Assembly (NCBI RefSeq): GCF_002082015.1
Contig: NZ_CP015109.1
Span: 644,134 to 708,133 of the forward strand
Direction: 5' to 3'
Origin: Sporosarcina ureae
GTDB lineage: Bacteria > Bacillota > Bacilli > Bacillales_A > Planococcaceae
Length of the DNA stretch: 64,000 nt
The first letter of the stretch is position 1, and every line of letters starts with the position of its first letter. Shown here one piece after another: positions 39,303 to 49,197 of the stretch. The position numbers and the translations under genes are program-made. Under the pieces are notes generated by a model that saw nothing but the letters and a program-made list of their open reading frames with translations, searched no databases and was not told the origin of the DNA.

Positions 39303-41717
39303 TTAACCCGCTACAATATTGACAAGGCGTCCTGGAATCGCAATAATCTTCTTCAATTCCTTGCCTTCCATCCATTGTTTCACGTCTTCGTTCGCCAAAG
39401 CTACTTGCTCCAACTCTTCTTTCGAACAATCTTTATCTACAGTAATTTTCGCGCGAATCTTACCGTTGATCTGTACCGCCACTTCGACTGTGTCATCCGA
39501 TAATTTAGTTTCATCGAACGTCGGCCACTGTGCATAGGCAATCGTGTCTGTGTGACCTAGTTTCGACCACAGTTCTTCTGCCAAGTGAGGCGTGATAGGT
39601 GAAATTAATAGAAGGAATCCTTCGATGTATGCTTTCGGCAACTTCTCTACTTTATAGCTTTCATTGATGAACACCATCAATTGAGAAATCGCTGTGTTAT
39701 TACGCATAGCTTCAAAATCTTCCGTTACTTTCTTGACCGTCTGATTATAGACTTTCTCAAGAGGCCCACCTGTTTCATCCGTCAATTTATCTGTCAATGT
39801 ATCGTCTTCATTGACGAGTAGACGCCAAATGCGGTCAAGGAAACGACGAGATCCGTCTAGACCGTTCGTTGACCATTCTTTCGATGCGTCAAGTGGTCCC
39901 ATGAACATTTCATAAATACGCAATGTGTCTGCACCGTGTGAATGAACGATATCATCCGGATTGATGACGTTACCTAGCGACTTAGACATTTTCACATGCC
40001 CTTCGCCTAAGATCATTCCTTGGTTAAAGAGCTTTTGGAATGGCTCTTTCGTTTGTACTACGCCGATATCGTACAAGACTTTATGCCAGAAGCGAGCGTA
40101 CAATAAATGCAGAACTGCGTGCTCCGCTCCGCCGACGTAAATATCAACCGGCAACCAACGTTCAGCCAATTTCGGATCAATGATCATGTCATCATTATTT
40201 GGATCGATATAACGCAAGTAATACCAGCAGCTTCCTGCCCATTGTGGCATCGTATTCGTTTCACGACGACCTTTCATACCCGTTTCCGGATCGACTACAT
40301 TGACCCACTCCGTAATATTGGCAAGTGGTGATTCACCTGTTCCACTCGGCTTGATATTATCTGTTACCGGCAACATCAATGGCAATTCCGATTCGTCAAC
40401 AGTAGTCATCGTGCCATCTTCCCAATGAATGACAGGAATCGGCTCGCCCCAATAACGTTGACGGGAGAATAACCAGTCGCGCAGACGATACGTGATTTTG
40501 CGTTCGCCCGTGCCATTCTCTTCAAACCACTCAATAGATTTCGTAATAGCTTCTTCTTTGCCTAAACCATTCAAGAAGTCCGAGTTGATGTGCTCGCCTT
40601 CTCCAGCGTATGCTTCTTCTTCAATGTTTCCGCCTGCAACCACTTCCACAATCGGTAAATCGAATTTTTTCGCAAATTCATAGTCGCGCTCATCATGTGC
40701 AGGAACTGCCATGATCGCACCTGTACCATACGTAGCCAATACGTAATCCGCGATCCAAATCGGCATTTTTTCTCCGCTCGCTGGGTTGATGGCATACGCT
40801 CCAGTAAATACGCCGGACTTATCTTTCGCCAAGTCTGTACGCTCAAGATCGCTCTTAGATTTTACTGACTCTATATATTTCTCCACCGCTTCACGCCGTG
40901 CATCAGTAGTAATCGCGCTGACCAATTTATGTTCAGGAGCCAACACGGCATACGTCGCACCGAAAATCGTATCCGGGCGTGTAGTGAATGCTTCGAATGA
41001 ATGCTCTGTGTCTGCAATTTCAAATTTCAATTGGGCACCTTCAGAACGTCCGATCCAGTTACGTTGCATGTCTTTTAGGCTTTCAGGCCAATCCAAATCA
41101 TCCAAGTCTTCTAACAGACGATCTGCATATTCTGTAATACGCAAAACCCATTGGCGCATCGGGCGACGTTCAACTGGGTGATTTCCACGCTCGGACAAAC
41201 CGTCGATGACTTCTTCGTTCGCCAGTACTGTTCCTAATGCCGGGCACCAGTTGACAGCGACTTCATCGATATACGCAAGACCACGCTTATACAGTTGAAT
41301 GAAAATCCACTGTGTCCATTTGTAATAGCTTGGATCTGTTGTATTGATTTCACGAGACCAATCATACGAAAACCCGAGATCTTGCATTTGGCGTTTAAAT
41401 GTTGCGATGTTCTTCGCTGTAAATTCTGCCGGATCATTCCCTGTATCAATCGCATACTGCTCAGCAGGCAATCCGAACGCATCCCATCCCATTGGATGCA
41501 GTACGTTATATCCTTGCTTACGTTTGAATGCACTTAAAATATCTGTTGCGATATAGCCAAGTGGGTGTCCAACGTGCAAACCTGCGCCTGACGGATATGG
41601 GAACATATCCAACGCATAAAACTTAGGCTTGGAAGGATCGTCTGTCATTTTGTATGTATCATGATCTTTCCAATACTTTTGCCATTTCTCTTCAATTTGC
41701 GTGTGTTTATAACTCAT
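39303..41717 (-). CDS. leuS: Leucyl-tRNA synthetase
   Basis: LeuRS charges tRNA-Leu and edits mischarged products. The ATG at 41715-41717 follows GGAGGAA and starts M-S-Y-K-H-T-Q, giving 804 residues as in B. subtilis; the longer frame reads into the T-box leader. HIGH-type motif G-L-H-V-G-H-P near 46, the CP1 editing domain with T-R-P-D-T near 240, and the K-M-S-K-S loop near 578 are all present. Expression should respond to uncharged tRNA-Leu through the leader. Confidence 0.98.
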   Translation of the reverse strand: MSYKHTQIEEKWQKYWKDHDTYKMTDDPSKPKFYALDMFPYPSGAGLHVGHPLGYIATDILSAFKRKQGYNVLHPMGWDAFGLPAEQYAIDTGNDPAEFTAKNIATFKRQMQDLGFSYDWSREINTTDPSYYKWTQWIFIQLYKRGLAYIDEVAVNWCPALGTVLANEEVIDGLSERGNHPVERRPMRQWVLRITEYADRLLEDLDDLDWPESLKDMQRNWIGRSEGAQLKFEIADTEHSFEAFTTRPDTIFGATYAVLAPEHKLVSAITTDARREAVEKYIESVKSKSDLERTDLAKDKSGVFTGAYAINPASGEKMPIWIADYVLATYGTGAIMAVPAHDERDYEFAKKFDLPIVEVVAGGNIEEEAYAGEGEHINSDFLNGLGKEEAITKSIEWFEENGTGERKITYRLRDWLFSRQRYWGEPIPVIHWEDGTMTTVDESELPLMLPVTDNIKPSGTGESPLANITEWVNVVDPETGMKGRRETNTMPQWAGSCWYYLRYIDPNNDDMIIDPKLAERWLPVDIYVGGAEHAVLHLLYARFWHKVLYDIGVVQTKEPFQKLFNQGMILGEGHVKMSKSLGNVINPDDIVHSHGADTLRIYEMFMGPLDASKEWSTNGLDGSRRFLDRIWRLLVNEDDTLTDKLTDETGGPLEKVYNQTVKKVTEDFEAMRNNTAISQLMVFINESYKVEKLPKAYIEGFLLLISPITPHLAEELWSKLGHTDTIAYAQWPTFDETKLSDDTVEVAVQINGKIRAKITVDKDCSKEELEQVALANEDVKQWMEGKELKKIIAIPGRLVNIVAG

Positions 41718-41773
41718 GTCAAAAATTCCTCCAATGTAGTCTAATTTCTGTTTCTTGCATTGGCGCGTACAGA

Positions 41774-42018
41774 TAAAAAAAGACTCCCGTCCCTCTATAA
41801 AGGGACGAGAGTCTATATAGTTTCCCGCGGTACCACCCAAATTGACGGATTACACCGTCCAACTTGATTCCTTAACGCGGAGTACGGTATTAGTTACAAG
41901 TATTCACCAATACAGGCTCAAAGGCGAGTTCGTTCTCCACTCCTACAGACTTGCACTAGCCGTCTGCTCTCTAAAAAGTAGTGTAAGAAGTACTATTCCT
42001 CATCATGGCCTTCATTAT
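41774..42018 (-). promoter_or_regulatory. T-box riboswitch of leuS with terminator
   Basis: The conserved T-box GGGTGGTACCGCGG lies at 41825-41838 (minus strand) and is followed by the terminator GACTCTCGTCCC / GGGACGGGAGTC with TTTTTTT (41775-41813). A leucine CUC triplet in GAACTCGCC (41926-41928) is the likely specifier codon. Stem I and the downstream antiterminator region fill the remainder. Confidence 0.93.
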
Positions 42019-42025
42019 TTTCTTC

Positions 42026-42054
42026 AGTTTACCCGAAACACAAGCTGAATACAA
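42026..42054 (-). promoter_or_regulatory. SigA promoter of leuS
   Basis: On the minus strand TTGTAT (42049-42054) and TAAACT (42026-42031) are 17 bp apart, directly upstream of the T-box leader. Confidence 0.6.
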
Positions 42055-42161
42055 GTCTCCTCTGTTGCTTTTTGTCGTATAGTACATATTTTCTGCGATT
42101 TGTTGTGTGATATCTCTTCATATTCCGTGGTACAATGTCTGATGTAAAGGAGCTGTACATA

Positions 42162-43109
42162 ATGAATGAAATCAATCTTCCGTTTCCAAGTGAAGGGAAA
42201 CGGTACCATACATGGTCAAGACATTTGAAAGATACATTCGGTTGCAAAATTGCGAAAGTAGCGCTTGACGCGGGATTTGACTGCCCGAATCGTGACGGAA
42301 CTGTTGCACATGGTGGCTGTACGTTTTGTAGCGTAGCAGGCTCAGGTGATTTTGCAGGAGATCGCGTAGATGCCATTGAAGTGCAATTTGCTGAAATCAA
42401 AGAACGTTCCCAGCGGAAATGGAAAGATGCGAAATATATGGCTTATTTCCAAGCCTATACGAATACCCACGCCCCTCTTCCTGTTCTAAAAGAGAAGTTT
42501 GAAGCAGCATTAGCGCAAGAAGGCGTGGTAGCCTTATCAATCGCGACACGTCCTGACTGCCTACCGGATGACGTAGTAGAGTATTTAGCCGAACTCAATG
42601 AACGCACCTATCTATGGGTTGAACTCGGCTTGCAGACTGTCCATGAATCTACCGCAAAACTCGTCAACCGTGCACATGACTTCGAATGCTATAAAGAAGG
42701 CGTCGACAAGTTACGTAAACACAATATTAATATTTGTAGCCATATCATCAACGGCTTACCTGGGGAGACCGAGGAAATGATGATGGAAACCGCTCAGGCA
42801 GTTGCCCAGCTCGATGTCCAAGGTATCAAAATTCATTTACTGCATTTATTAAAGGGAACACCTATGGTAAAACAATACGAAAAAGGCAAACTCGAATTTT
42901 TAACGAAGGAAGCGTACATCAATCTGGTCGTCGATCAACTGGAAATTATGCCTCCCGAAATGATTGTCCACCGTATCACAGGTGATGGCCCTATCGATTT
43001 ATTAATTGGACCGATGTGGAGCGTGACGAAATGGGAAGTCCTGAATGGAATTGATCAGGAACTGGAAAGACGTAATAGCTGGCAAGGAAAAAACATCTGC
43101 AAGAGGTGA
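42162..43109 (+). CDS. ytqA: YtqA, radical SAM protein (MnmL-type)
   Basis: This 315-residue protein of the TIGR01212 radical SAM family has the cysteine cluster in D-C-P-N-R-D-G-T then G-G-C-T-F-C-S near residues 34-49, which holds a 4Fe-4S cluster. I recall recent work naming the B. subtilis homologue MnmL, acting on the wobble uridine of certain tRNAs together with MnmM. The ATG at 42162 is chosen because AAAGGAG lies 9 nt upstream; the frame extends 9 codons further. ytqB follows 6 nt downstream, as in B. subtilis. Confidence 0.92.
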   Translation: MNEINLPFPSEGKRYHTWSRHLKDTFGCKIAKVALDAGFDCPNRDGTVAHGGCTFCSVAGSGDFAGDRVDAIEVQFAEIKERSQRKWKDAKYMAYFQAYTNTHAPLPVLKEKFEAALAQEGVVALSIATRPDCLPDDVVEYLAELNERTYLWVELGLQTVHESTAKLVNRAHDFECYKEGVDKLRKHNINICSHIINGLPGETEEMMMETAQAVAQLDVQGIKIHLLHLLKGTPMVKQYEKGKLEFLTKEAYINLVVDQLEIMPPEMIVHRITGDGPIDLLIGPMWSVTKWEVLNGIDQELERRNSWQGKNICKR

Positions 43110-43115
43110 AATAAG

Positions 43116-43724
43116 GTGGCAAACATATTGCTACATCGCGTACTGCCGATAGCGAAACGGCTCATTACCGAACGTGTACAGCCTGGAGATACAGTCGTCG
43201 ATGCGACCGCTGGTAACGGCAATGACACACTGTTCTTAGCTGATTTAGTCGGTGACGAAGGACGCGTTTTCGCATTTGATATTCAGCAACAAGCACTGAA
43301 TACAACCAAGCAACATCTTGGTGAGCTAGCTGATCGCGCTACACTCATTCATGATAGCCATGCGAATGTCCGCCAATACGTAGAGGGCGAGATTAGCGGC
43401 GCTATGTTCAACTTAGGCTATTTACCTTACAGTGATAATCCCAGTATCATCACAACTCCTTCTTCCACGATCGCTGCACTCGATTCGTTACTAGGTTTGC
43501 TAAAAAAATCTGGCATTATCACGATTACTGTATACGACGGACATGAAGGCGGAGCGGAAGAACGCGATGCACTGCTTGATTATGTCTCGAAATTACACCA
43601 AGGTGATGTGCATGCGATCCGCTATGAATTGCTAAATCAAAGAAGAAACCCTCCATTCTTACTTGCACTGGAGAAAATGAAAGATTTTACAAAAGTGCGT
43701 ACAGTAGAAGCTGGAGAATCATAA
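43116..43724 (+). CDS. mnmM: YtqB/MnmM, tRNA wobble-uridine methyltransferase
   Basis: The 202-residue class I methyltransferase has the SAM-binding loop V-D-A-T-A-G-N-G-N-D-T near 27, F-N-L-G-Y-L-P near 106 and a C-terminal N-Q-R-R-N-P-P-F. B. subtilis YtqB was identified as MnmM, which methylates the aminomethyl group of 5-aminomethyl-2-thiouridine at tRNA position 34, replacing one activity of E. coli MnmC. The start is GTG behind AGAGGTGA. It is co-transcribed with ytqA (6 nt gap) and ends at a strong terminator. Confidence 0.9.
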   Translation: MANILLHRVLPIAKRLITERVQPGDTVVDATAGNGNDTLFLADLVGDEGRVFAFDIQQQALNTTKQHLGELADRATLIHDSHANVRQYVEGEISGAMFNLGYLPYSDNPSIITTPSSTIAALDSLLGLLKKSGIITITVYDGHEGGAEERDALLDYVSKLHQGDVHAIRYELLNQRRNPPFLLALEKMKDFTKVRTVEAGES

Positions 43725-43762
43725 AACCCGTTGCCACAGTAGATTGTGGCAACGGGTTTTAT
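43723..43762. terminator. Bidirectional terminator after mnmM
   Basis: AAAACCCGTTGCCACA and TGTGGCAACGGGTTTT form a perfect 16-bp stem with a 6-nt loop, flanked by ATT. It serves mnmM and the leftward SDR gene, whose stop lies at its edge. Confidence 0.92.
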
Positions 43763-44488
43763 TCAATCAAATTTACGTATATCTGCGATCGGGTCGATTT
43801 TCAGGAAGTCCACTTCGTTGACAAATCGCACGAGTTTTTCTGCGGTTTCAAAGGCAGAACTTAACTGACCTTCTCTTTTATACGCCTCGAATCTTCTCAA
43901 GTGTGGAAATTGCTGTTCAGTTGATGAACGAATCGTCTCTTGCATCCCTGTATCGATAATGCCTGGCGCAATCGATACAATGCCGGTTGGATACTCCGCC
44001 GCTTTCTGCTCCTGTGCAACAACACGTGAAAACTGATCAAGTCCAGCCTTTGTTGTACAATAAATCCCCCATCCTTCATACGCACTGCGTCCTGCTCCGG
44101 AAGAGATATTCATAATCTTTTTCGAGCCCTTGAAATCTTTCAAAACATCGATAAATGTATTCATTAAATGAATTGGTGCCGTTAAATTCACTTGAATTGC
44201 TTGCTCTACTTTTTGCGCTTCCAATGCACCTACTAAACTAATGGGTTCAACCATACCCGCGTTATTGATTAATGTGAAAGAACTCGCTTCATCCATATGT
44301 TGACTGACGATTCCTTCAAGAATGGCAGTCGCTTTCTCATAGTCTGTGAGATCTACTTCATACATCGTATGTAGTTGATCTGGATTCGTTCGTGCCATAC
44401 CGTACACCATTGCACCCATTTCTTGAAATTGACTCAGTAATTGTTGACCTACTCCTTTTGAAGCGCCTGTAATGATGATAATATCCAT
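43763..44488 (-). CDS. Short-chain dehydrogenase/reductase, benzil reductase-like
   Basis: The 241-residue protein shows T-G-A-S-K-G-V-G near 7 (NADPH loop), N-N-A-G near 80, the catalytic serine in N-I-S-S-G-A and Y-C-T-T-K near 145. It resembles B. subtilis YueD and the Bacillus cereus (S)-benzoin-forming benzil reductase, though physiological substrates are unknown. The ATG at 44486-44488 has AAGGAG upstream; the frame extends 10 codons. A small membrane peptide gene ends 26 nt upstream on the same strand. Confidence 0.85.
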   Translation of the reverse strand: MDIIIITGASKGVGQQLLSQFQEMGAMVYGMARTNPDQLHTMYEVDLTDYEKATAILEGIVSQHMDEASSFTLINNAGMVEPISLVGALEAQKVEQAIQVNLTAPIHLMNTFIDVLKDFKGSKKIMNISSGAGRSAYEGWGIYCTTKAGLDQFSRVVAQEQKAAEYPTGIVSIAPGIIDTGMQETIRSSTEQQFPHLRRFEAYKREGQLSSAFETAEKLVRFVNEVDFLKIDPIADIRKFD

Positions 44489-44514
44489 ATGTCTTTGCTC
44501 CTTTTCTATACGAA

Positions 44515-44649
44515 TCAATTCATTCGTAATCCTATGTATGTTGTTGCACCTTCTGCCGTCTTATTCGGTAATTCGAAAAACAATATCCAGCAATACACTG
44601 CAATCGCCACTATAATGACGGTCAATAAAATCGCTTGACGTTTTTTCAT
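44515..44649 (-). CDS. Small single-span membrane peptide, 44 residues
   Basis: This short gene encodes M-K-K-R-Q-A-I-L-L-T then a hydrophobic span (about 6-26, ending L-F-F-E-L-P) and a short polar tail ending G-L-R-M-N. The positive N-terminus predicts an outward C-terminus. GAGGG occurs twice upstream of the ATG at 44647-44649, one copy about 10 nt away. It sits 26 nt upstream of the SDR gene and is probably translated with it. Function unknown; no homologue recognised. Confidence 0.5.
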   Translation of the reverse strand: MKKRQAILLTVIIVAIAVYCWILFFELPNKTAEGATTYIGLRMN

Positions 44650-44754
44650 TCCCTCACGTCCCTCATCTATTGTTCAACTCTTTTCATTCCACTATATCAT
44701 AGCAAACGAGATCGCCACTCCAATTTCATTGAATGACGAACCCGATCATTACAT

Positions 44755-45420
44755 TTACGTGTAGGAAACAAATTTTTGTGCTCCACCATTTTTAATACGA
44801 AGTAAATCTGCCAGTGTCTTCACACCATGACGATCGAGTTTTCTTAGTAACGCCGTGAAGACATGTGCCGTTGTCAACGCATCGCCTAATGCCCGATGTC
44901 GTTCGAAAATCTCTGTGCCGAATAGGCGTGCATAGTCTTCCAAATCTTGTTGCTCACTTGTGGGATCCAAATAATTAATTAAATGCATCGTATCAAATGA
45001 TGTAGGGGTTTGAAATGTACATTTTTGACGGCTTAATTCTTTCTTAATTACCATTTCATCAAAACTGACATGGTGCCCAACCCATCCTGCACTTTTATGT
45101 TTTTCAATAAACGCAAAATATTCTTCAATAGCTGGAAGAGGCAGAGGTGCCTGGTCAACTTGTGATTGCTTTATAGTCGTCAACTTGCTAATAATAGGAG
45201 GAATATCCCTGGATGGATTCACAAATGTTTGAAATACATGATCCGTAACCTCAAATCCTTCCACTTGTACGGCACCAATCTCAATCATTCGATCGTCCGC
45301 CCCAATAGCAAAACCCGTCGTTTCTGTATCGAATACTGTGAAATTCATATCTTGCAGTGGCGTATTTAGCTGAAGCGATTGCTGTAGTTCATACGATAAT
45401 TTTTTCTTTTTCCAAAACAT
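44755..45420 (-). CDS. DEDDh 3'-5' exonuclease (DnaQ-like)
   Basis: The 221-residue protein carries the exonuclease motifs: D-T-E-T-T-G near 31 (Exo I), V-G-H-H-V-S-F-D near 115 (Exo II) and H-R-A-L-G-D-A near 175 (Exo IIIe). It is a stand-alone relative of DNA polymerase III epsilon, cutting 3' ends of DNA or RNA. It lies 68 nt downstream of the cNMP/CBS/DUF294 gene, and this pairing recurs beside acetate symporter genes in other bacteria, so the two may belong to the actP unit. Confidence 0.85.
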   Translation of the reverse strand: MFWKKKKLSYELQQSLQLNTPLQDMNFTVFDTETTGFAIGADDRMIEIGAVQVEGFEVTDHVFQTFVNPSRDIPPIISKLTTIKQSQVDQAPLPLPAIEEYFAFIEKHKSAGWVGHHVSFDEMVIKKELSRQKCTFQTPTSFDTMHLINYLDPTSEQQDLEDYARLFGTEIFERHRALGDALTTAHVFTALLRKLDRHGVKTLADLLRIKNGGAQKFVSYT

Positions 45421-45488
45421 GAAATCGCCCCCTACTTCTATAGTACATTATGCGCGAACTTTGTACAGGGACCTTTATCCATATTGTC

Positions 45489-47417
45489 TTAAAGTTTCGA
45501 CAATAAGTGTGATTGAAGTGCTCTGACTGTATCTAGCGTTGTACGTAATTCATTCAATTCCCACCTTCTAAGCTTACGCAAGTCAATTTCAGTAGAAATT
45601 TTCTCACCACGTAAATGTTTCTCCCACGACATGGAAATTCGAATACTTAAAGATATTTCATACGCATGACGAATTTCTTCCGCAAAATCTTTGGTGATTT
45701 TTTTCTTCTTCTGCAAGGCTGAAATAATTTCAAGAGGTGTGGCGTTAATAATTCCATTACTGACTCCTAAAATTTGCAAGCAATGATGAAGCGGGAATAA
45801 AGCATGTTTCTTAATATCTATTACATCCGCTTTACTACGTCCCCTGAAAATGTTCAAAAAGTTTTGTTGTAATTGTGGTATTGGTTTATCTTTTTCTTGT
45901 TGCGCCATATAGTAAATAAACGTAGCTGACTTTTTTAATAGATCGTGGACCATTTCGATAAATCGATCATTGACGGTAGTTTCACCGTAAAGGAATCGGA
46001 ATGATAGGAAGTTGTAGCCGAGCAAAATCTGTTCAGGTGTAGATTGCAGCGCCCATTGCCGAATGCGTTCATGCCAAACGGCCATTGTGCCGCGCCACTG
46101 CGATTCGCTAGCCATCATGAATCCGATACACCTAGTGTAGCCTGCCTGTTCGAGATGAACGACAATTTCATTGCCAAGCAGCTCGAAATAGTCCTCTACT
46201 TGCTCAGACTGTTCTCTCGATACGTCTTCATAAACTAGGAAATGATCTTGATCAGTCAGCATAAACTGCTCTCCACGTGCACCGCTGCCCATTTGGTACC
46301 AAGCAAATGCAACTGGTGGCGTTCCTTTCCCTTGATCTTCAAGTGACTGCACAGCCAGCATCACGCAATGCTTAGCCAGACGATCATAGAACTTCGTAAT
46401 GATTTCCAACGTATGGATTGTGGATATTTCATCTTGAATTAAATTGGACAATACATCGTAAATTGCCGCTTTGACGATAGGCAATCTTTCAAATGAAGCT
46501 TCTTCTATCGTTTTTAAGATATTCATGGAATTACGATCACGTTTCGTCATTAACGTAGCAAATGTCACGATACCTACAGGCTTCCCCGCTTTAACTACCG
46601 GCAAATGCTTAATTCCGTGTTTATAAAATTTAGACAAGGCTTCATAATAATAATCGGTTGCCTTAATCGTATGCGGCTCTTTCGTCATAACATCTTTCGC
46701 CTTTAGTCCGATTGGAGAATCGCCACCCGCAATCACTCGTTCGACTAAATCTTTTTCCGTTACAATTCCAAGTAATTTACCCGACGGATCGGTCACGATA
46801 ATCGAACTGATGGAATGTTGAATCATCAATTTGGCGATCTCTCTTGTTTCTGCTTCCGCATGAATTGTCACCAATGGACTGCTCATGAAATCCTGTACAC
46901 GTCGGACATACGGTTCACTCTCACCGTACTCGTCAGCCAAACGAACTTGCTCTCCTAATGAAGTATAGACATTCGCCAAACGAATTGACATTTTGCGCAA
47001 GACGTAATCCCGCACATGTTGATCGTCCATCCGATGCTTAATCACTTCATAGGGTACTTGGAGACAAACTGAGCCTTCTGCCACGACCATATCCATATGA
47101 TGTTTATCGAGCGGTCGGGCCATTTCCCCTAAGTAGTAGGCAAAATTGGAAAAGCCAATGATTTCGTTTTCTTGAATGAATTCCAGTGTTACTGAGCTGC
47201 CATCTTGTCCTTCTATTTGAACTTCTGCGGATCCTTTTAATACGATGAGCAACCCTTCTTGAGGCGTTTTGAAATAGTTGGATTTCTCCGCTTCTTTATA
47301 CATTTTCAGCTTGCATTCAAGCAATAACTGATCAAATTCCTTTTCAGACGCACTAATAAACAATGGATTCTTATGGATTTTATCATACCATTCCTGACCC
47401 TTGACCATCTTCAGCAA
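45489..47417 (-). CDS. cNMP-binding/CBS/DUF294 nucleotidyltransferase-like signalling protein
   Basis: The 642-residue protein has, in order: a cyclic-nucleotide-binding-like domain (about 20-140), two CBS domains (about 176-230 and 243-295), a DUF294 nucleotidyltransferase-like core with G-S-G-A-R-G-E-Q at 377-384 and D-Q-D at 389-391, and a DUF294 C-terminal domain. The GSGA-x-G plus D-x-D pattern is that of GlnD-type nucleotidyl or uridylyl transferases, so it may modify a protein in response to nucleotide levels; the target is unknown. The TTG start has AGGAGG 7 nt upstream. It lies 220 nt downstream of actP, with a terminator between. Confidence 0.87.
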   Translation of the reverse strand: MLKMVKGQEWYDKIHKNPLFISASEKEFDQLLLECKLKMYKEAEKSNYFKTPQEGLLIVLKGSAEVQIEGQDGSSVTLEFIQENEIIGFSNFAYYLGEMARPLDKHHMDMVVAEGSVCLQVPYEVIKHRMDDQHVRDYVLRKMSIRLANVYTSLGEQVRLADEYGESEPYVRRVQDFMSSPLVTIHAEAETREIAKLMIQHSISSIIVTDPSGKLLGIVTEKDLVERVIAGGDSPIGLKAKDVMTKEPHTIKATDYYYEALSKFYKHGIKHLPVVKAGKPVGIVTFATLMTKRDRNSMNILKTIEEASFERLPIVKAAIYDVLSNLIQDEISTIHTLEIITKFYDRLAKHCVMLAVQSLEDQGKGTPPVAFAWYQMGSGARGEQFMLTDQDHFLVYEDVSREQSEQVEDYFELLGNEIVVHLEQAGYTRCIGFMMASESQWRGTMAVWHERIRQWALQSTPEQILLGYNFLSFRFLYGETTVNDRFIEMVHDLLKKSATFIYYMAQQEKDKPIPQLQQNFLNIFRGRSKADVIDIKKHALFPLHHCLQILGVSNGIINATPLEIISALQKKKKITKDFAEEIRHAYEISLSIRISMSWEKHLRGEKISTEIDLRKLRRWELNELRTTLDTVRALQSHLLSKL

Positions 47418-47576
47418 TTCAAAACCTCCTAATCGTATGGACCGTCATGAGACTCCACTTCATCGTATTCAAATATACATATCATCCATGCATAGATATT
47501 TATGTTCAGTATAACTTCGGCCGGCACTTCCAATGTAAAACCTAGTCTTAGCTATTTTTCAGTTTGTCACTTTAAT

Positions 47577-47624
47577 AAAAAATGGCTCCCTCTTCTATCG
47601 TGCTTGTAGAAGAGAGAACCATTA
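47577..47624 (-). terminator. actP terminator
   Basis: ATGGTTCTCTCTTCTAC and ATAGAAGAGGGAGCCAT form a long imperfect stem followed by TTTTTTATT on the minus strand. Confidence 0.85.
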
Positions 47625-47636
47625 GTTGAATAATTA

Positions 47637-49184
47637 TTAAAGATCAAGCTCTTTGTAGCCAGTTTCTGCTTTGAAACGAACTTCTGCATAAGAAATTTCA
47701 TCTTTCTCGTGACGCTTAGAGCTAACAAGTGTACCAATCCATGCAGCAAGGAAACCTGCTGGTACGGAGAAGATAGCTGGGTTAGCATATGGGAAGATTG
47801 GGTCACCCGTGATAAGAGTAGCTCCCTCAACTGGGTTCATTACGGATGGGCTAATCGCCACAAGAACTAGTGCAACGATTAGGCCTGTCAACATCGAAGC
47901 AACAGCGCCTGTCGTGTTAAACTTCTTCCAATAGATTGTTAGTAGAATAGTTGGTACGTTTGCGGATGCAGCAACACAGAATGCAAGTGACACCAAGAAC
48001 GCAACGTTCAACTTTTCAGATCCTAGTGCAAGAAGAATAGAGAATACACCGATAGCGATGGAAGCCCAACGAGCAGCATTTACCTGTTGTTTCTCTGTTA
48101 CGTTACCATTTTTGAAGATTTGTCCATAAATATCGTGAGCGATAGCAGATGCACCAGAAAGTACAAGACCAGCAACAACTGCCAAGATTGTCGCGAAAGC
48201 AACAGCCGCTACGAAGGATTCAAGTGCGTCTCCTCCAAGAACTCCAGCAAGCATTGGTGCTGCCATGTTCCCTGCAGCGTTTTCTGCGATGATTGCGTCT
48301 GATCCAACGAATTTAGCTGCGCCAAATCCAAGGAAGATCGTCAATACATAGAAGATTCCAATAATCCATACAGAATAAATAACGGAAGAACGTGCTGTCT
48401 TCGCATCTTTAACTGTAAAGAAACGCATTAAGATGTGTGGAAGACCAGCAGTACCTAATACTAATGCGATTAATACTGAAATAAGGCCGATTGTGTCTGT
48501 ATAAACAACACCTGAGTGAAGGAATGCTTCACCATGTGGAGTAGCCGTTTTCATTGTCTCGAACATACCGATGAAATTAAAGTTAAACTTCATAAGTACC
48601 AAGAAAGAGATCACGATTGTACCCAACATCAATAGAATGGCTTTAACGATTTGTACCCAGCTTGTTGCAGTCATTCCACCAAATAGAACATAGATTAACA
48701 TCATCGTTCCAACGATTAGAACCGCAATCCAATACTCGATACCGAATAATAATTTAATAAGAGCACCCGCACCCACTAATTGTGCAAGCATATAGAACAT
48801 TACGATTGTAATCGTATTCAATGCTGCCGCTCCACGTACTTTCTTAGCACCGAAACGAGCACCAATCATATCTGCCATCGTAAACTTACCCAAATTACGT
48901 AGTGGTTCAGCTATTAGGAATAAAACAACGAGATAAGCCGTTAACCAACCAATACTGTAGTAGAAACCATCAAATCCGTTTAGTGAAATCGCACCAGCGA
49001 TCCCTAGGAAAGATGCTGCTGATAAGTAGTCACCAGCGATTGCCATACCATTTTGCCAACCTGTTAATGAACCACCGGCTGTATAGAAATCACTTGCCGT
49101 AGTAGTTTGCTTTGCCGCCCAGTATGTAATGTAGAGCGTTAACACGATTACCGCGAAGAATATAACATAGGAAATCCAACTCAT
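47637..49184 (-). CDS. actP: Cation/acetate symporter ActP
   Basis: ActP takes up acetate and other short carboxylates with sodium. The 515-residue protein has 13 predicted membrane segments and sodium:solute symporter family signatures such as G-D-Y-L-S-A-A-S-F-L-G near 53 and G-L-V-L-S-G-A-S-A near 345. The ATG at 49182-49184 is preferred, with AAGGGGG 8 nt upstream; a GTG 6 nt earlier is too close. It follows the DUF485 gene by 13 nt, the standard arrangement for this transporter. A perfect cre site upstream of the pair predicts CcpA repression, consistent with acuABC control of acetate activation. Confidence 0.94.
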   Translation of the reverse strand: MSWISYVIFFAVIVLTLYITYWAAKQTTTASDFYTAGGSLTGWQNGMAIAGDYLSAASFLGIAGAISLNGFDGFYYSIGWLTAYLVVLFLIAEPLRNLGKFTMADMIGARFGAKKVRGAAALNTITIVMFYMLAQLVGAGALIKLLFGIEYWIAVLIVGTMMLIYVLFGGMTATSWVQIVKAILLMLGTIVISFLVLMKFNFNFIGMFETMKTATPHGEAFLHSGVVYTDTIGLISVLIALVLGTAGLPHILMRFFTVKDAKTARSSVIYSVWIIGIFYVLTIFLGFGAAKFVGSDAIIAENAAGNMAAPMLAGVLGGDALESFVAAVAFATILAVVAGLVLSGASAIAHDIYGQIFKNGNVTEKQQVNAARWASIAIGVFSILLALGSEKLNVAFLVSLAFCVAASANVPTILLTIYWKKFNTTGAVASMLTGLIVALVLVAISPSVMNPVEGATLITGDPIFPYANPAIFSVPAGFLAAWIGTLVSSKRHEKDEISYAEVRFKAETGYKELDL

Positions 49185-49197
49185 GAACACAACCCCC

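Noticed and set aside
38779-39429. Two leftward frames with repeating S-A-Q motifs; also considered as a CRISPR-like array
   Set aside because: The frames arise because the 21-bp repeat is a multiple of three; one starts inside leuS out of frame and both lack ribosome binding sites. Units are contiguous with no unique spacers, so it is not CRISPR.
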